This document shows positions 1-10,267 of a stretch of DNA of 64,000 nt, in pieces. The position numbers were made by a program, and so were the translations under genes. Source of the DNA: Pseudomonas fluorescens (GTDB lineage Bacteria; Pseudomonadota; Gammaproteobacteria; Pseudomonadales; Pseudomonadaceae); the NCBI RefSeq assembly GCF_001708445.1, contig NZ_CP015637.1, forward strand, positions 4,465,001-4,529,000, in the 5' to 3' direction. A model generated the notes under the pieces. It worked only from the letters and a program-made list of their open reading frames with translations, did no database searches and was not told where the DNA came from. Each line of letters opens with the position of its first letter. Position 1 is the first letter of the stretch.

Positions 1-1022
<1,022 letters not shown>

Positions 1023-1070
1023 TCATCTAGAACACCCGGGCGGTTCTGAACGCCGCGAGGTGTTAGGGAA

Positions 1071-1090
1071 GAGCAGGATCTGTACCAGTC
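1071..1090 (-). promoter_or_regulatory. Candidate sigma-54 promoter of ansB
   Basis: On the minus strand CTGGTACAGATCCTGCTC has GG and GC spaced by exactly 10 nt, matching the -24/-12 pattern TGGCAC-N5-TTGCT with two differences. It lies about 90 nt upstream of the ansB ATG. Sigma-54 control of this gene through the AauRS system is reported in P. putida; here it is inferred from the sequence. Confidence 0.55.
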
Positions 1091-1173
1091 TGATTGTGGC
1101 CTTGTATATAAATTAAGCTATTGATTTAAAACGATTTATTTTCACTGTTTCGGACCGGTTGGCTGGCCCGTTG

Positions 1174-1219
1174 TCCGGCTTTCCGAACAACAGAGTGGGT
1201 TCGCGTTCGGTTGTCCGAA
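1174..1219. promoter_or_regulatory. Two candidate AauR boxes upstream of ansB
   Basis: A perfect TTCGG-TTGT-CCGAA inverted repeat lies at 1206-1219, and a one-mismatch copy (TCCGG-CTTT-CCGAA) at 1174-1187. This is the motif I recall for the acidic-amino-acid response regulator AauR. Both lie about 85-130 bp upstream of the sigma-54 element, an enhancer-like position. Confidence 0.6.
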
Positions 1220-1372
1220 AGCAGTGACGAACTCTCCGGACACTCTGCGCGACGGAGGCGTCATGGCCTGTCGTTTTAGAGAACGACTGGGCGCAGGTGA
1301 TGTTTACTGATCGGTGCGATCGAGCGGCAAGGCAGGGGATAGAGGGCCTGGATGAAAGGTTGTTTTCCAGCG

Positions 1373-1401
1373 TTGACAAATCTCGACAAGGTTCTCATAG
1401 T
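1373..1401 (+). promoter_or_regulatory. Sigma-70 promoter of the rbs operon
   Basis: A consensus TTGACA -35 (1373-1378), a 17-nt spacer, then CATAGT as -10 (1396-1401). The predicted start, near 1408, abuts the palindrome at 1410-1423, so repressor binding there would block initiation. Confidence 0.65.
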
Positions 1402-1409
1402 TTGAATAA

Positions 1410-1423
1410 CGCAAACGTTTGCG
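1410..1423. promoter_or_regulatory. LacI-family operator, probably for RbsR
   Basis: Perfect 14-bp palindrome CGCAAACGTTTGCG with the central CG typical of LacI/PurR-type operators. It sits at the predicted rbs transcription start, and a LacI-family regulator is encoded in the operon. Assignment to RbsR is inferred from context. Confidence 0.75.
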
Positions 1424-1548
1424 AGATATTTCACGGGTGGCTCCCTGAGTCTCGTGAAAGCTCGTTTCAGCCACCCAGGTGGGAGGGCTGCCGAAGCGCT
1501 TTTCGGTGCAAGCGTTGCTCACAATAATCATAAGATCGGAGTGAACCC

Positions 1549-2508
1549 ATGAAGCTGCCATTTGCTGGACGTCTTCTTGCTGTCGCTGTGCTTGCTGCCG
1601 CATCCGTCGCTTTACCACTCTCCTCTGCATTCGCTGACGATACTGCCGCCAAACCCAAGGTCGGCCTGGTGATGAAGTCCCTTGCCAACGAGTTTTTCGT
1701 GACGATGCAGGAGGGGGCGAAAGATTACCAAAAGGCGCACTCCGCTGATTTCGACATGATCACCAACGGTATCAAGAACGAAACCGATACCAGCGCGCAG
1801 ATCGATATCGTCAATCAAATGATCCTTGCCAAGGTCAACGCTATCGTCATCGCCCCAGCCGATTCCAAGGCGCTGGTCACCGTGCTGAAGAAAGCCTCCG
1901 ACGCCGGTATCAAAGTCGTCAACATCGACAATCGATTGGACCCGGACGTACTGAAAAGCAAAAACCTCAATATCCCATTCGTAGGCCCCGACAACCGCAA
2001 AGGCTCCAAGCTGGTGGGCGACTACCTGGCCAAGAAACTGGCCTCGGGTGACAAGGTCGGCATCATTGAAGGTGTGCCGACCACTACCAATGCCCAGCAG
2101 CGCACCGCAGGCTTCAAGGATGCGATGGACGCTGCCGGTATGAAAATCGTCTCCACCCAATCCGGTAACTGGGAAATCGACCAGGGCCAGAAAGTGGCGT
2201 CTGCGATGTTGAGCGAATACCCGGACATCAAGGCTCTGCTGGCGGGTAATGACAATATGGCCTTGGGCGCAGTGTCTGCGGTACGTGCAGCAGGCAAGGC
2301 GGGGAAAGTGATGGTGGTGGGCTACGACAACATCGAGGCCATCAAGCCGATGCTGCAGGACGGCCGAGTCTTGGCGACTGCTGACCAGGCTGCCGCCCAG
2401 CAAGCCGTGTTCGGTATCCAGAATGCCCTGAAGCTGGTCAAGGGTGAAAAAGTCGACGCCAAAGACGGTGTGATCGAAACTCCGGTCGAACTCGTTACCA
2501 AGCAGTAA
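1549..2508 (+). CDS. rbsB: Ribose ABC transporter, periplasmic binding protein
   Basis: Captures ribose in the periplasm and delivers it to RbsAC. 319 residues with an N-terminal signal peptide ending near SSAFA, then a type-I periplasmic-binding fold opening KVGLVMKSLANEFFVTMQEGAK, a typical RbsB/sugar-binding start. It is the first gene of rbsBACRKD, preceded by a GATCGGAGTG ribosome site. The operator-overlapped promoter upstream points to RbsR control. An inverted repeat lies between it and rbsA. Specificity for ribose is inferred from the operon (RbsD, RbsK, RbsR homologues). Confidence 0.93.
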   Translation: MKLPFAGRLLAVAVLAAASVALPLSSAFADDTAAKPKVGLVMKSLANEFFVTMQEGAKDYQKAHSADFDMITNGIKNETDTSAQIDIVNQMILAKVNAIVIAPADSKALVTVLKKASDAGIKVVNIDNRLDPDVLKSKNLNIPFVGPDNRKGSKLVGDYLAKKLASGDKVGIIEGVPTTTNAQQRTAGFKDAMDAAGMKIVSTQSGNWEIDQGQKVASAMLSEYPDIKALLAGNDNMALGAVSAVRAAGKAGKVMVVGYDNIEAIKPMLQDGRVLATADQAAAQQAVFGIQNALKLVKGEKVDAKDGVIETPVELVTKQ

Positions 2509-2525
2509 TCCTGGCAGCACCAACA

Positions 2526-2550
2526 GCGTCCGCTCGTCCTGAGCGGGCGC
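2526..2550 (+). terminator. Intercistronic hairpin between rbsB and rbsA
   Basis: GCGTCCGCTC-gtcct-GAGCGGGCGC forms a 10-bp stem (one G-T pair) with a 5-nt loop and no T-run. Such hairpins after binding-protein genes usually protect the upstream message and reduce downstream expression. That role is inferred. Confidence 0.6.
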
Positions 2551-2564
2551 CTGGAGATTTTCCT

Positions 2565-4118
2565 ATGTCATCTTCCGCCCCGAACGCTGTCCTCTCGGTC
2601 AGCGGTATCGGCAAGACCTATGCCCAACCGGTTCTGTCCGACATCACCCTGACGCTCAATCGCGGGGAAGTGCTGGCGTTGACCGGTGAAAATGGCGCAG
2701 GCAAAAGTACCTTGTCGAAGATCATCGGCGGTTTGGTCACACCGACCACCGGGCATATGCAGTTCAATGGCGAGGACTTCCGTCCAGGCAGTCGCACCCA
2801 GGCCGAAGGGTTGGGCGTACGTATGGTTATGCAGGAACTCAACCTGCTGCCAACGCTGACCGTGGCCGAAAACCTGTTCCTGGACAACCTGCCCAGCCAC
2901 TGTGGCTGGATCAGCCGCAAGCAACTGCGTAAAGCCGCGATCGACGCCATGGCTCAGGTCGGCCTGGATGCAATCGACCCTGACACCTTGGTTGGCAGCC
3001 TGGGCATCGGCCATCAACAAATGGTCGAAATCGCGCGCAACCTGATCGGCGACTGCCATGTGCTGATCCTCGACGAACCTACGGCCATGCTGACCGCCCG
3101 TGAAGTCGAGATGCTGTTTGAACAAATCACTCGCCTGCAGGCCCGGGGCGTGGCGATCATTTATATTTCGCACCGGCTCGAAGAGTTGGCCCGTGTAGCC
3201 CAGCGCATTGCGGTACTGCGCGACGGCAAGTTGGTCTGTGTCGAGCCGATGGCCAATTACAACAGTGAGCAACTGGTCACCTTGATGGTCGGTCGCGAGC
3301 TCGGCGAGCACATCGATCTGGGCCCGCGGACAATCGGCGGTCCCGCCTTGACGGTGAAAAACCTGACGCGTTCGGACAAGGTTCGTGATGTGTCCTTTGA
3401 AGTGCGTGCTGGCGAGATCTATGGCATCTCCGGCCTGATCGGCGCTGGTCGTACCGAGTTGCTACGCCTCATTTTCGGTGCCGACCTCGCCGACAGCGGC
3501 ACCGTGGCGCTGGGCTCCCCAGCCCAGGTTGTCAGCATTCGTTCACCTGTGGACGCGGTAGGCCACGGCATTGCCCTGATCACCGAAGACCGTAAGGGCG
3601 AAGGCCTGCTGCTGACCCAGTCCATCAGCGCCAATATTGCCTTGGGCAACATGCCGGAAATTTCTGGCGGCGGTGTAGTGAATCGCCGCGATGAAACCGC
3701 CTTGGCCAAGCGCCAGATCGATGCCATGCGCATCCGCAGTTCCAGCCCGGCGCAGTTGGTGTCCGAGCTCTCCGGCGGCAACCAGCAAAAGGTGGTAATA
3801 GGCCGCTGGCTGGAGCGCGACTGCTCGGTGATGCTGTTCGATGAGCCGACCCGCGGTATCGATGTGGGGGCCAAGTTCGATATTTATGCCTTGCTCGGCG
3901 AGTTGACTCGCCAGGGTAAAGCGCTGGTGGTGGTGTCCAGTGACCTGCGTGAGCTGATGCTGATCTGCGACCGCATCGGCGTGCTGTCCGCCGGGCGCCT
4001 GATCGAGACCTTCGAACGTGACAGCTGGACCCAGGACGAATTGCTCGCCGCCGCGTTTGCCGGCTATCAGAAACGTGATGCGCTGCTCAATGACGCCGCG
4101 CTTAGGGATACCCCATGA
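2565..4118 (+). CDS. rbsA: Ribose ABC transporter, double ATP-binding protein
   Basis: Energises ribose import. 517 residues with two ABC modules, as usual for RbsA/MglA/XylG. The first has Walker A GENGAGKST near residue 45 and Walker B HVLILDEPTA; the second has a degenerate P-loop region (GLIGAGRTEL), signature LSGGNQQK and LFDEPTRGIDVGAK. The stop overlaps the rbsC start (ATGA-type), implying coupled translation. Located at the cytoplasmic face with RbsC. Confidence 0.95.
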   Translation: MSSSAPNAVLSVSGIGKTYAQPVLSDITLTLNRGEVLALTGENGAGKSTLSKIIGGLVTPTTGHMQFNGEDFRPGSRTQAEGLGVRMVMQELNLLPTLTVAENLFLDNLPSHCGWISRKQLRKAAIDAMAQVGLDAIDPDTLVGSLGIGHQQMVEIARNLIGDCHVLILDEPTAMLTAREVEMLFEQITRLQARGVAIIYISHRLEELARVAQRIAVLRDGKLVCVEPMANYNSEQLVTLMVGRELGEHIDLGPRTIGGPALTVKNLTRSDKVRDVSFEVRAGEIYGISGLIGAGRTELLRLIFGADLADSGTVALGSPAQVVSIRSPVDAVGHGIALITEDRKGEGLLLTQSISANIALGNMPEISGGGVVNRRDETALAKRQIDAMRIRSSSPAQLVSELSGGNQQKVVIGRWLERDCSVMLFDEPTRGIDVGAKFDIYALLGELTRQGKALVVVSSDLRELMLICDRIGVLSAGRLIETFERDSWTQDELLAAAFAGYQKRDALLNDAALRDTP

Positions 4119-5092
4119 AAACAACAACTTCCCCCGGTAAAGCAGCTGGCAACTTCTACGGCCTGGGCACCTACCTGGGGCTGGCAGGTGCGTTGCTGGC
4201 GATGATTGCGCTGTTTTCGGTGCTCAGTGATCACTTCCTGTCCTACGACACCTTCAGCACCCTGGCCAACCAGATTCCAGACCTGATGGTGCTGGCAGTG
4301 GGCATGACCTTCATCCTGATTATCGGCGGTATCGACCTGTCAGTGGGCTCGGTGCTGGCACTGGCGGCATCGGCCGTCAGCGTGGCGATTCTTGGCTGGG
4401 GCTGGAGCGTGTTGCCGGCAGCCTTGCTCGGCATGGGCTGCGCCGCATTGGCTGGCACGATTACGGGTTCGATCACGGTGGCCTGGCGCATTCCGTCGTT
4501 CATCGTGTCCCTTGGCGTGCTGGAAATGGCACGCGGTGTGGCGTACCAGATGACCGGCTCGCGCACCGCCTATATCGGTGATTCCTTCGCCTGGTTGTCC
4601 AACCCGATTGCCTTCGGCATTTCGCCGTCATTTATCATCGCCTTGCTGGTGATCATCGTTGCCCAACTGGTGTTGACCCGTACCGTGTTTGGTCGTTACC
4701 TGATCGGCATCGGCACGAACGAGGAAGCCGTGCGCCTGGCAGGGATCAATCCCAAGCCCTACAAGATCCTGGTGTTCAGCCTCATGGGCCTGCTGGCTGG
4801 CGTGGCGGCGTTGTTCCAGATATCACGCCTGGAAGCGGCAGACCCGAACGCCGGTTCCGGCCTGGAACTGCAAGTGATCGCTGCGGTGGTGATCGGCGGC
4901 ACCAGCTTGATGGGTGGGCGCGGCTCGGTCATCAGTACGTTCTTTGGTGTGTTGATTATTTCGGTGCTGGCCGCTGGCTTGGCGCAGATCGGTGCCACGG
5001 AGCCCACCAAGCGCATCATCACCGGTGCTGTGATCGTGATTGCCGTGGTCCTCGATACTTACCGCAGCCAACGCGCCAGTCGGCGAGGCTGA
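4115..5092 (+). CDS. rbsC: Ribose ABC transporter permease
   Basis: Membrane channel of the ribose importer, 325 residues with 8-10 hydrophobic segments. It has the family motif LIIGGIDLSVGSVLALAA near residues 67-85 and a GGRGSVISTFFG stretch near 270. It overlaps rbsA by 4 nt and ends 3 nt before rbsR, so it is translated as part of a tight operon. Belongs to the BPD_transp_2 family. Confidence 0.95.
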   Translation: MKTTTSPGKAAGNFYGLGTYLGLAGALLAMIALFSVLSDHFLSYDTFSTLANQIPDLMVLAVGMTFILIIGGIDLSVGSVLALAASAVSVAILGWGWSVLPAALLGMGCAALAGTITGSITVAWRIPSFIVSLGVLEMARGVAYQMTGSRTAYIGDSFAWLSNPIAFGISPSFIIALLVIIVAQLVLTRTVFGRYLIGIGTNEEAVRLAGINPKPYKILVFSLMGLLAGVAALFQISRLEAADPNAGSGLELQVIAAVVIGGTSLMGGRGSVISTFFGVLIISVLAAGLAQIGATEPTKRIITGAVIVIAVVLDTYRSQRASRRG

Positions 5093-5095
5093 GCC

Positions 5096-6118
5096 ATGGC
5101 AACGATCAAGGATGTGGCAGCGCTTGCCGGTATTTCCTACACCACCGTGTCTCATGTGGTGAACAAGACGCGTCCGGTCAGCGAGCCGGTGCGCATCAAG
5201 GTGGAAGCCGCGATCAAGCAGTTGGACTACGTGCCCAGCGCCGTCGCGCGCTCGCTCAAGGCCAAGACCACGGCGACTATTGGCCTGCTGGTACCCAACA
5301 GCCTCAACCCGTATTTTGCCGAGCTGGCCCGAGGCATCGAGGATTACTGCGAGCGCAATGGCTATTGCGTGATCCTGTGTAATTCCGACGACAATGCTGA
5401 AAAGCAACGCAGCTACCTGCGGGTGTTGCTGGAAAAACGTGTCGATGGCTTGATCGTGACCTCCGTGGGCGGTGACGACAGCGGCCTCGCCGCGGGCTTG
5501 AGCGCGGTGCGCACGCCCATGGTCATCGTCGACCGGGCATTGGACGGCATTGACGTTGACCTGGTGCGTATCGACCACGAGGAGGGCGCTTACCTGGCCA
5601 CCCGGCACTTGCTTGAACTGGGTCACCGGGACATCGCCTGTATTGGCGGCCCAGTCCATACCCGCGTGGCGCAGATGCGCCTGGCGGGGTATCACCGTGC
5701 GCTGCGCGAGGCGGGTGTGGAGGTGGCGGCTGATCGCACCCGGGAAAGCGACTTCACCAGTACCGGTGGTTATGCTGCGGCTGTGCAGTTATTGGCAGAA
5801 AACCCGCCCAGCGCAATCTTCGCCAGCAACGACATGATCGGCTTTGGTGTGCTGCGCGCGGCGGCTGAGCGTAATCTCCGCGTGCCCGGCGAGCTGTCGG
5901 TGATTGGTTTCGACGATATTCAAATGGGCCGTTACGTCTACCCGGCGCTGACCACGGTCGGGCAATCGATCGTGCAACTGGGCGAGACGGCTGCCGAACT
6001 TTTACTGCGACGGATTGCGACACCCCAACTGCCGATCGATCAACGCATCGTGACGCCGAGCATCGTGTTGCGTGAGTCGACGGCGCCAATTGCCGGTGTG
6101 TTCGCCCAATACCGCTGA
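5096..6118 (+). CDS. rbsR: LacI-family ribose operon repressor
   Basis: 340 residues: N-terminal helix-turn-helix (ATIKDVAALAGISYTTVSHVVNK) plus hinge with LDYVPSAVARSLK, then a sugar-binding core homologous to RbsB. It is likely released from DNA by ribose or a phosphorylated derivative. The 14-bp palindrome at the rbs promoter is the obvious target. Its place between rbsC and rbsK makes the operon self-regulating. Confidence 0.92.
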   Translation: MATIKDVAALAGISYTTVSHVVNKTRPVSEPVRIKVEAAIKQLDYVPSAVARSLKAKTTATIGLLVPNSLNPYFAELARGIEDYCERNGYCVILCNSDDNAEKQRSYLRVLLEKRVDGLIVTSVGGDDSGLAAGLSAVRTPMVIVDRALDGIDVDLVRIDHEEGAYLATRHLLELGHRDIACIGGPVHTRVAQMRLAGYHRALREAGVEVAADRTRESDFTSTGGYAAAVQLLAENPPSAIFASNDMIGFGVLRAAAERNLRVPGELSVIGFDDIQMGRYVYPALTTVGQSIVQLGETAAELLLRRIATPQLPIDQRIVTPSIVLRESTAPIAGVFAQYR

Positions 6119-6141
6119 ACCGAATTGATGAGTATTGATGT

Positions 6142-7059
6142 ATGCCAGCAAAAGTAGTGGTAGTAGGCAGCTTGAACATGGACCTGGTGACCCGTGCCAG
6201 TCGCTTGCCCCGTGCCGGTGAAACCTTGATCGGCCAATCGTTTTCCACCGTTCCCGGCGGCAAGGGCGCCAACCAGGCCATGGCTTCGGCGCGGCTGGGG
6301 GCCGAGGTTGCGATGATCGGTTGTGTCGGCACTGATGCCTACGGCAGCCAGCTGCGCGATGCGCTGCGGGTGGAAGGCATCGATTGCGGGGCTGTGAGCA
6401 CCGTTGCCGGCTCCAGCGGCGTGGCGCTGATTGTCGTAGATGACAGCAGCCAGAACGCCATTGTGATCGTCGCGGGCAGTAACGGTGAACTCACGCCGGC
6501 TTCATTGCAGGCGTCTGACGCGGTGCTGCAGGCCGCCGATGTGATCGTCTGCCAGCTTGAAGTGCCAATGGAGACTGTGGGGCATGCGCTCAAGCGCGGT
6601 CGTGAGCTGGGTAAGACGGTTATTCTTAACCCTGCGCCGGTCAGCGGTCCTTTGCCGACCGAGTGGTATGCCTCGATCGACTACCTGATTCCCAATGAAA
6701 GCGAGGCGACCGCGCTGAGCGGTGTGGCGGTCGACTCCCTCGACAGCGCCAGGCTGGCTGCGACCGAATTGATCAAGGCGGGCGCGGGTAAAGTCATCAT
6801 TACACTTGGTGCCCAGGGCGCATTGTTCGCCGATGGTCATGGCTTTGAACACCTGGTGGCGCCCAAGGTCAAGGCGGTGGATACCACGGCGGCCGGTGAT
6901 ACTTTTGTGGGTGGCTTTGCCGCGGCATTGGCCAGCGGCAAGAGCGAAGCCGAGGCTATTCGATTCGGCCAAGTGGCGGCGGCGCTGTCGGTGACCCGTG
7001 ACGGCGCCCAGCCTTCCATCCCTACGCTGCACGACGTACAAGGTTTTGTGCCCTCATGA
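6142..7059 (+). CDS. rbsK: Ribokinase
   Basis: Phosphorylates ribose to ribose 5-phosphate in the cytoplasm. 305 residues of the PfkB family: signature 1 [15 protein letters not shown] near residue 39, and signature 2 [15 protein letters not shown] near residue 248 containing the catalytic aspartate. The TGA overlaps the rbsD ATG (ATGA). It lies 23 nt after rbsR. Confidence 0.96.
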   Translation: MPAKVVVVGSLNMDLVTRASRLPRAGETLIGQSFSTVPGGKGANQAMASARLGAEVAMIGCVGTDAYGSQLRDALRVEGIDCGAVSTVAGSSGVALIVVDDSSQNAIVIVAGSNGELTPASLQASDAVLQAADVIVCQLEVPMETVGHALKRGRELGKTVILNPAPVSGPLPTEWYASIDYLIPNESEATALSGVAVDSLDSARLAATELIKAGAGKVIITLGAQGALFADGHGFEHLVAPKVKAVDTTAAGDTFVGGFAAALASGKSEAEAIRFGQVAAALSVTRDGAQPSIPTLHDVQGFVPS

Positions 7060-7460
7060 AAAAGACACCCCTGCTCAATATTGCTCTGTCGCGCGTGATC
7101 GCCTCCCTGGGGCACGGCGATATTCTGGTCATCGGCGATGCTGGTCTGCCAGTACCGCCGGGTGTCGAGTTGATCGACCTGGCGCTGACCCAGGGCATTC
7201 CCGATTTCATCAGTACCTTGCGCATCGTGCTCAGTGAAATGCAGGTGGAAAGCCATGTGCTGGCCGAAGAAATCCTGCTTAAGCAGCCACCGGCGCTGAC
7301 TGAGCTGAACAGTCTGAACGCACAGGCCCATCTCGGCGAGCGTCGCCTGGTCAGCCATGAAGCGTTCAAGCAGCTCAGCCGTAACGCGCGCGCCATTGTT
7401 CGCACCGGTGAGTGCCAGCCTTATTGCAATATCGCGCTGGTGTCCGGCGTCACGTTCTAG
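7056..7460 (+). CDS. rbsD: D-ribose pyranase
   Basis: Interconverts the pyranose and furanose forms of ribose so that ribokinase can use it. 134 residues, the usual size, with the family pattern [28 protein letters not shown] at the start and [15 protein letters not shown] at the end, including the conserved H and D. Translationally coupled to rbsK. Confidence 0.95.
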   Translation: MKKTPLLNIALSRVIASLGHGDILVIGDAGLPVPPGVELIDLALTQGIPDFISTLRIVLSEMQVESHVLAEEILLKQPPALTELNSLNAQAHLGERRLVSHEAFKQLSRNARAIVRTGECQPYCNIALVSGVTF

Positions 7461-7486
7461 CGTTTCCCAACGACAAGGAGTGTTCC

Positions 7487-8515
7487 ATGCAACGTAGTCT
7501 TCCCAACCTGAGAAATCTGTTCCGGAGTGTCCTGCTTTTGTCCGCACTCACTGCAGCAAGCGCCCAAGCGGCGGAAAAAATCGACCTGATCATCGACACC
7601 GACCCGGGCGCTGACGACGTGGTGGCCTTGCTGTTTGCCATGGCTTCCCCAGAGGAGTTGAATATTCGCGCGCTGACCACCGTCGCAGGTAACGTGCGCC
7701 TGGACAAGACATCGCGCAATGCGCGCCTGGCCCGCGAGTGGGCAGGGCGTGAGGACATCCCGGTGTACGCCGGTGCGCCAAAACCGCTGCTGCGTACGCC
7801 TATCTATGCCGAGAATATCCATGGCAAGGAAGGCATTTCCGGTGTGACGGTGCATGAGCCGAAAAAAGGCCTGGCCGAAGGCAATGCTGTCGACTACCTG
7901 ATCAAGACCCTCAGCACCGCCAAGCCCCACAGCATCACCATCGCCATGCTCGGCCCACAGACCAACCTGGCGCTGGCATTGACCCAGGCTCCTGAAATTA
8001 CCCAAGGCATCAAGGAAGTGGTGGTAATGGGCGGCGCGCACTTCAATGGCGGCAATATCACGCCGGTGGCTGAGTTCAACCTGTTCGCCGACCCGATAGC
8101 GGCCGAGATCGTGCTCAAGAGTGGCGTCAAGCTGACCTACCTGCCGCTGGACGTGACCCACAAGGTGCTGACCAGCGAGGCGCGCCTGAAAAAGATCGCG
8201 GACATCAAGAACAACGCGAGCAAGGTCGTCGGCGATATTCTCAATGAATACGTCAAGGGTGACATGGAGCACTACGGCATCCCAGGTGGCCCAGTGCACG
8301 ACGCCACCGTGATTGCCTACCTGCTCAAGCCTTCTCTGTTCAGTGGGCGTCAGGCCAATATGGTGGTGGACAGCCGCGAAGGACCGACCTTCGGCCAGAC
8401 CATCGTCGACTGGTATGACGGCCTGAAGCAGGAAAAGAATGTGTTCTGGGTTGAGAACGGCGATGCCCAGGGCTTCTTCGATCTGTTGACCGAGCGCTTG
8501 GCACGCCTGAAGTAA
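7487..8515 (+). CDS. Exported nucleoside hydrolase (IUNH family)
   Basis: Splits nucleosides into base and ribose. 342 residues from the ATG at 7487, which follows an AAGGAG site at 7475-7480; an upstream in-frame start would read into rbsD and is disfavoured. An N-terminal signal peptide (VLLLSALTAASAQA) precedes the metal-binding motif DTDPGADDVVAL at about residues 36-47, and NLFADPIAAEIVL and the late GGPVHDATV follow. Periplasmic location lets it feed free ribose to RbsB, explaining its place as the last gene of the rbs operon. Exact base specificity is not readable from sequence. Confidence 0.9.
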   Translation: MQRSLPNLRNLFRSVLLLSALTAASAQAAEKIDLIIDTDPGADDVVALLFAMASPEELNIRALTTVAGNVRLDKTSRNARLAREWAGREDIPVYAGAPKPLLRTPIYAENIHGKEGISGVTVHEPKKGLAEGNAVDYLIKTLSTAKPHSITIAMLGPQTNLALALTQAPEITQGIKEVVVMGGAHFNGGNITPVAEFNLFADPIAAEIVLKSGVKLTYLPLDVTHKVLTSEARLKKIADIKNNASKVVGDILNEYVKGDMEHYGIPGGPVHDATVIAYLLKPSLFSGRQANMVVDSREGPTFGQTIVDWYDGLKQEKNVFWVENGDAQGFFDLLTERLARLK

Positions 8516-8548
8516 TGCAGTTGCCGGTTGGCGCTCGCCGGCCGGTTC

Positions 8549-8761
8549 TTAATCGCGCTCGGGGTCGTGTGCACCCCGGTAATCGGTCGGGTATTTCTCG
8601 AATATCTGGCCGATGAATGCCTGTGCGGCTTGGGTGCCGAGTTCCTTGACCAGCAGGTCGATGCCAATGATCGCCAATTCTTCCGGGCTTCCGGGGCTGT
8701 AGGAGCTCTGTCCTTGGTGCCATTTGGCTTTGATATCGGCTTGAAGGGTTACGGTACTCAT
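8549..8761 (-). CDS. Small conserved-looking hypothetical protein
   Basis: 70 residues, acidic C-terminus, no signal peptide or membrane segment (MSTVTLQADIKAKWHQGQS...). Codon use matches the neighbours. It converges with the nucleoside hydrolase gene, 33 nt apart. No family recognised. The start has only a weak purine stretch upstream. Confidence 0.65.
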   Translation of the reverse strand: MSTVTLQADIKAKWHQGQSSYSPGSPEELAIIGIDLLVKELGTQAAQAFIGQIFEKYPTDYRGAHDPERD

Positions 8762-8918
8762 GGGCGGCTCACGATCTGAAAAGTGCTGGGCAGTGCGCTG
8801 AAATGGGGTTCTTGCGGGGGGCAGTTAACCATTTTGCGTAGGGTTTGGCACTGCTACTTAGGCATGAGGGGAAGGCTGTGCGACACTGGTCGCCTGTTTA
8901 ACTGCCGGGGAACACCAG

Positions 8919-9227
8919 GTGCAGATCGATTTGAACAACCCCGAGAGCCTGACGCTGGTGGCCGTGCGCCAATTGATCGCCAGTGCCAGCGACGATGAAC
9001 ATACCCAGTTGCGCGTGACCAAGAGCGGTATCGCCTATATCTCATCGGGCAAAGCGGTGGGTGGCGTTGATATTGATGGGTTGCTGTTTCGTCTGGAAAC
9101 GTGGGCCAAGGGCTCTGGGTATGTAGGCAATGTGGCGGCCAGCGACGAAGTCTGGGTCATGCAGATTTTCAATGCGCTGAAGGAGAACTGGCCGACGCCA
9201 CGGTTTGACTACATTGATATCTACTGA
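8919..9227 (+). CDS. Hypothetical cytoplasmic protein, 102 aa
   Basis: Soluble acidic protein beginning MQIDLNNPESLTLVAVRQL and ending PRFDYIDIY. The start follows GGGGAACACCAG-type purines. No motif recognised; codon use is normal. The ORF fills the space between two other small genes without overlap, which supports it being real. Function unknown. Confidence 0.7.
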   Translation: MQIDLNNPESLTLVAVRQLIASASDDEHTQLRVTKSGIAYISSGKAVGGVDIDGLLFRLETWAKGSGYVGNVAASDEVWVMQIFNALKENWPTPRFDYIDIY

Positions 9228-9371
9228 GTACGTTCATATCTGGTCACGATTGGCCGGGCGAATGCCCGCGCTGAGTCAGGCAGACTTGCCCGCAGGCGAT
9301 TTACGTCTTGAAACCAATCCGTCTGACGGCTGTCGCACGATCTCTGTTCATTTTTTATCATAGGAGGCTTC

Positions 9372-9692
9372 ATGCCTTGGAAGCTCGCATCATTCGGTAC
9401 TTTGTTGGCAGCACTCGCGTTGTCGGGTTGCAGCACCCCAGGTGCCTCTGAGCCAGCCAAAGACGCCGCCACGGCCGACACCGGCCATAGCCGCTGTGAG
9501 TCGAAGGCCGCCGAGTTCGCGATTGGCCAGAAAGCCTCGCCCCAACTGCTGGAGCAGGCCCGCGCCCGCGCCGGTGCGCAGAATGCGCGGATCCTCAAGC
9601 CCAACGATATGATCACCCTGGAATACCGCTCCGACCGCCTGAACCTGAACACCGACGACAACCTGGTGATCACGCGGGTCAATTGCGGCTGA
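9372..9692 (+). CDS. Lipoprotein with I78-type peptidase inhibitor domain
   Basis: 106 residues. A lipobox LALSGC gives an acylated cysteine near residue 20. The mature part has a conserved Cys (SRCESKAAEFAIGQ), LEQARARAGAQNARIL and a C-terminal TLEYRSDRLNLNTDDNLVITRVNCG. This is the layout of the I78 (Aspergillus elastase inhibitor) family, in which the protein sits at the envelope and blocks serine peptidases. A strong AGGAGG lies 5 nt before the ATG. Followed by a bidirectional terminator. Confidence 0.8.
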   Translation: MPWKLASFGTLLAALALSGCSTPGASEPAKDAATADTGHSRCESKAAEFAIGQKASPQLLEQARARAGAQNARILKPNDMITLEYRSDRLNLNTDDNLVITRVNCG

Positions 9693-9719
9693 CAGCCTCC
9701 GGGTTTTTGCGCCACCCAT

Positions 9720-9751
9720 AAAAAACCCCGTCACATGGACGGGGTTTTTTT
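9720..9751. terminator. Bidirectional intrinsic terminator
   Basis: CCCCGTC-acatg-GACGGGG flanked by A-run and T-run on the two sides; it serves both the I78 lipoprotein gene (+) and the cold-shock gene (-). Confidence 0.92.
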
Positions 9752-9765
9752 AGCTCAGCGGAGAA

Positions 9766-9978
9766 TTACTCGCCGCGAACCTGTGCAGCTTGCATACCCT
9801 TTTGGCCTTTCTCAGCCACGAAGGAAACGGTTTGGCCTTCTTTCAGGCTTTTGAAACCGTCGCTTTCGATAGCTTTGAAGTGTACGAACAGGTCGTCACC
9901 GCCACCTTGAGGAGTGATGAAGCCGAAGCCTTTTTCATCGTTGAACCATTTAACGGTGCCGGTTTGGCGATTAGACAT
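9766..9978 (-). CDS. Cold-shock domain protein (CspA family)
   Basis: 70 residues, a full cold-shock domain with RNP1 KGFGFITP and RNP2 DLFVHFKAI, binding single-stranded RNA/DNA as an RNA chaperone. The true start is the ATG at 9978, preceded by GGAGATACACC; a longer in-frame extension upstream lacks similarity. The preceding about 200 nt without a gene would form a long 5' UTR, as is common for csp genes. Confidence 0.95.
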   Translation of the reverse strand: MSNRQTGTVKWFNDEKGFGFITPQGGGDDLFVHFKAIESDGFKSLKEGQTVSFVAEKGQKGMQAAQVRGE

Positions 9979-10267
9979 GGTGTATCTCCAAGAAACATAT
10001 ATTTTCAGTAGTGCTGTGCTGCTCAGGCCAACTGGGCACACCGGGCTATCATAGTCGAAATGTTCGACTTGGGAGCCCCCCCAAGGCATTGTTTGCGAGT
10101 CAATAGCGTTGCGTTTACTACCTGAATCGGCTGAAAGCCCCGATCTACGGGGCTTTTGTGCGAAATATAAGCTGGTAAAAAAAGCCGTAAAAGCTGCGTA
10201 ATTTGTGAGAAATGGCAGTTTTCGAGGTGTTTTTCCAGCAAAACGGCCGTCTGATCAGGGGTGAATA

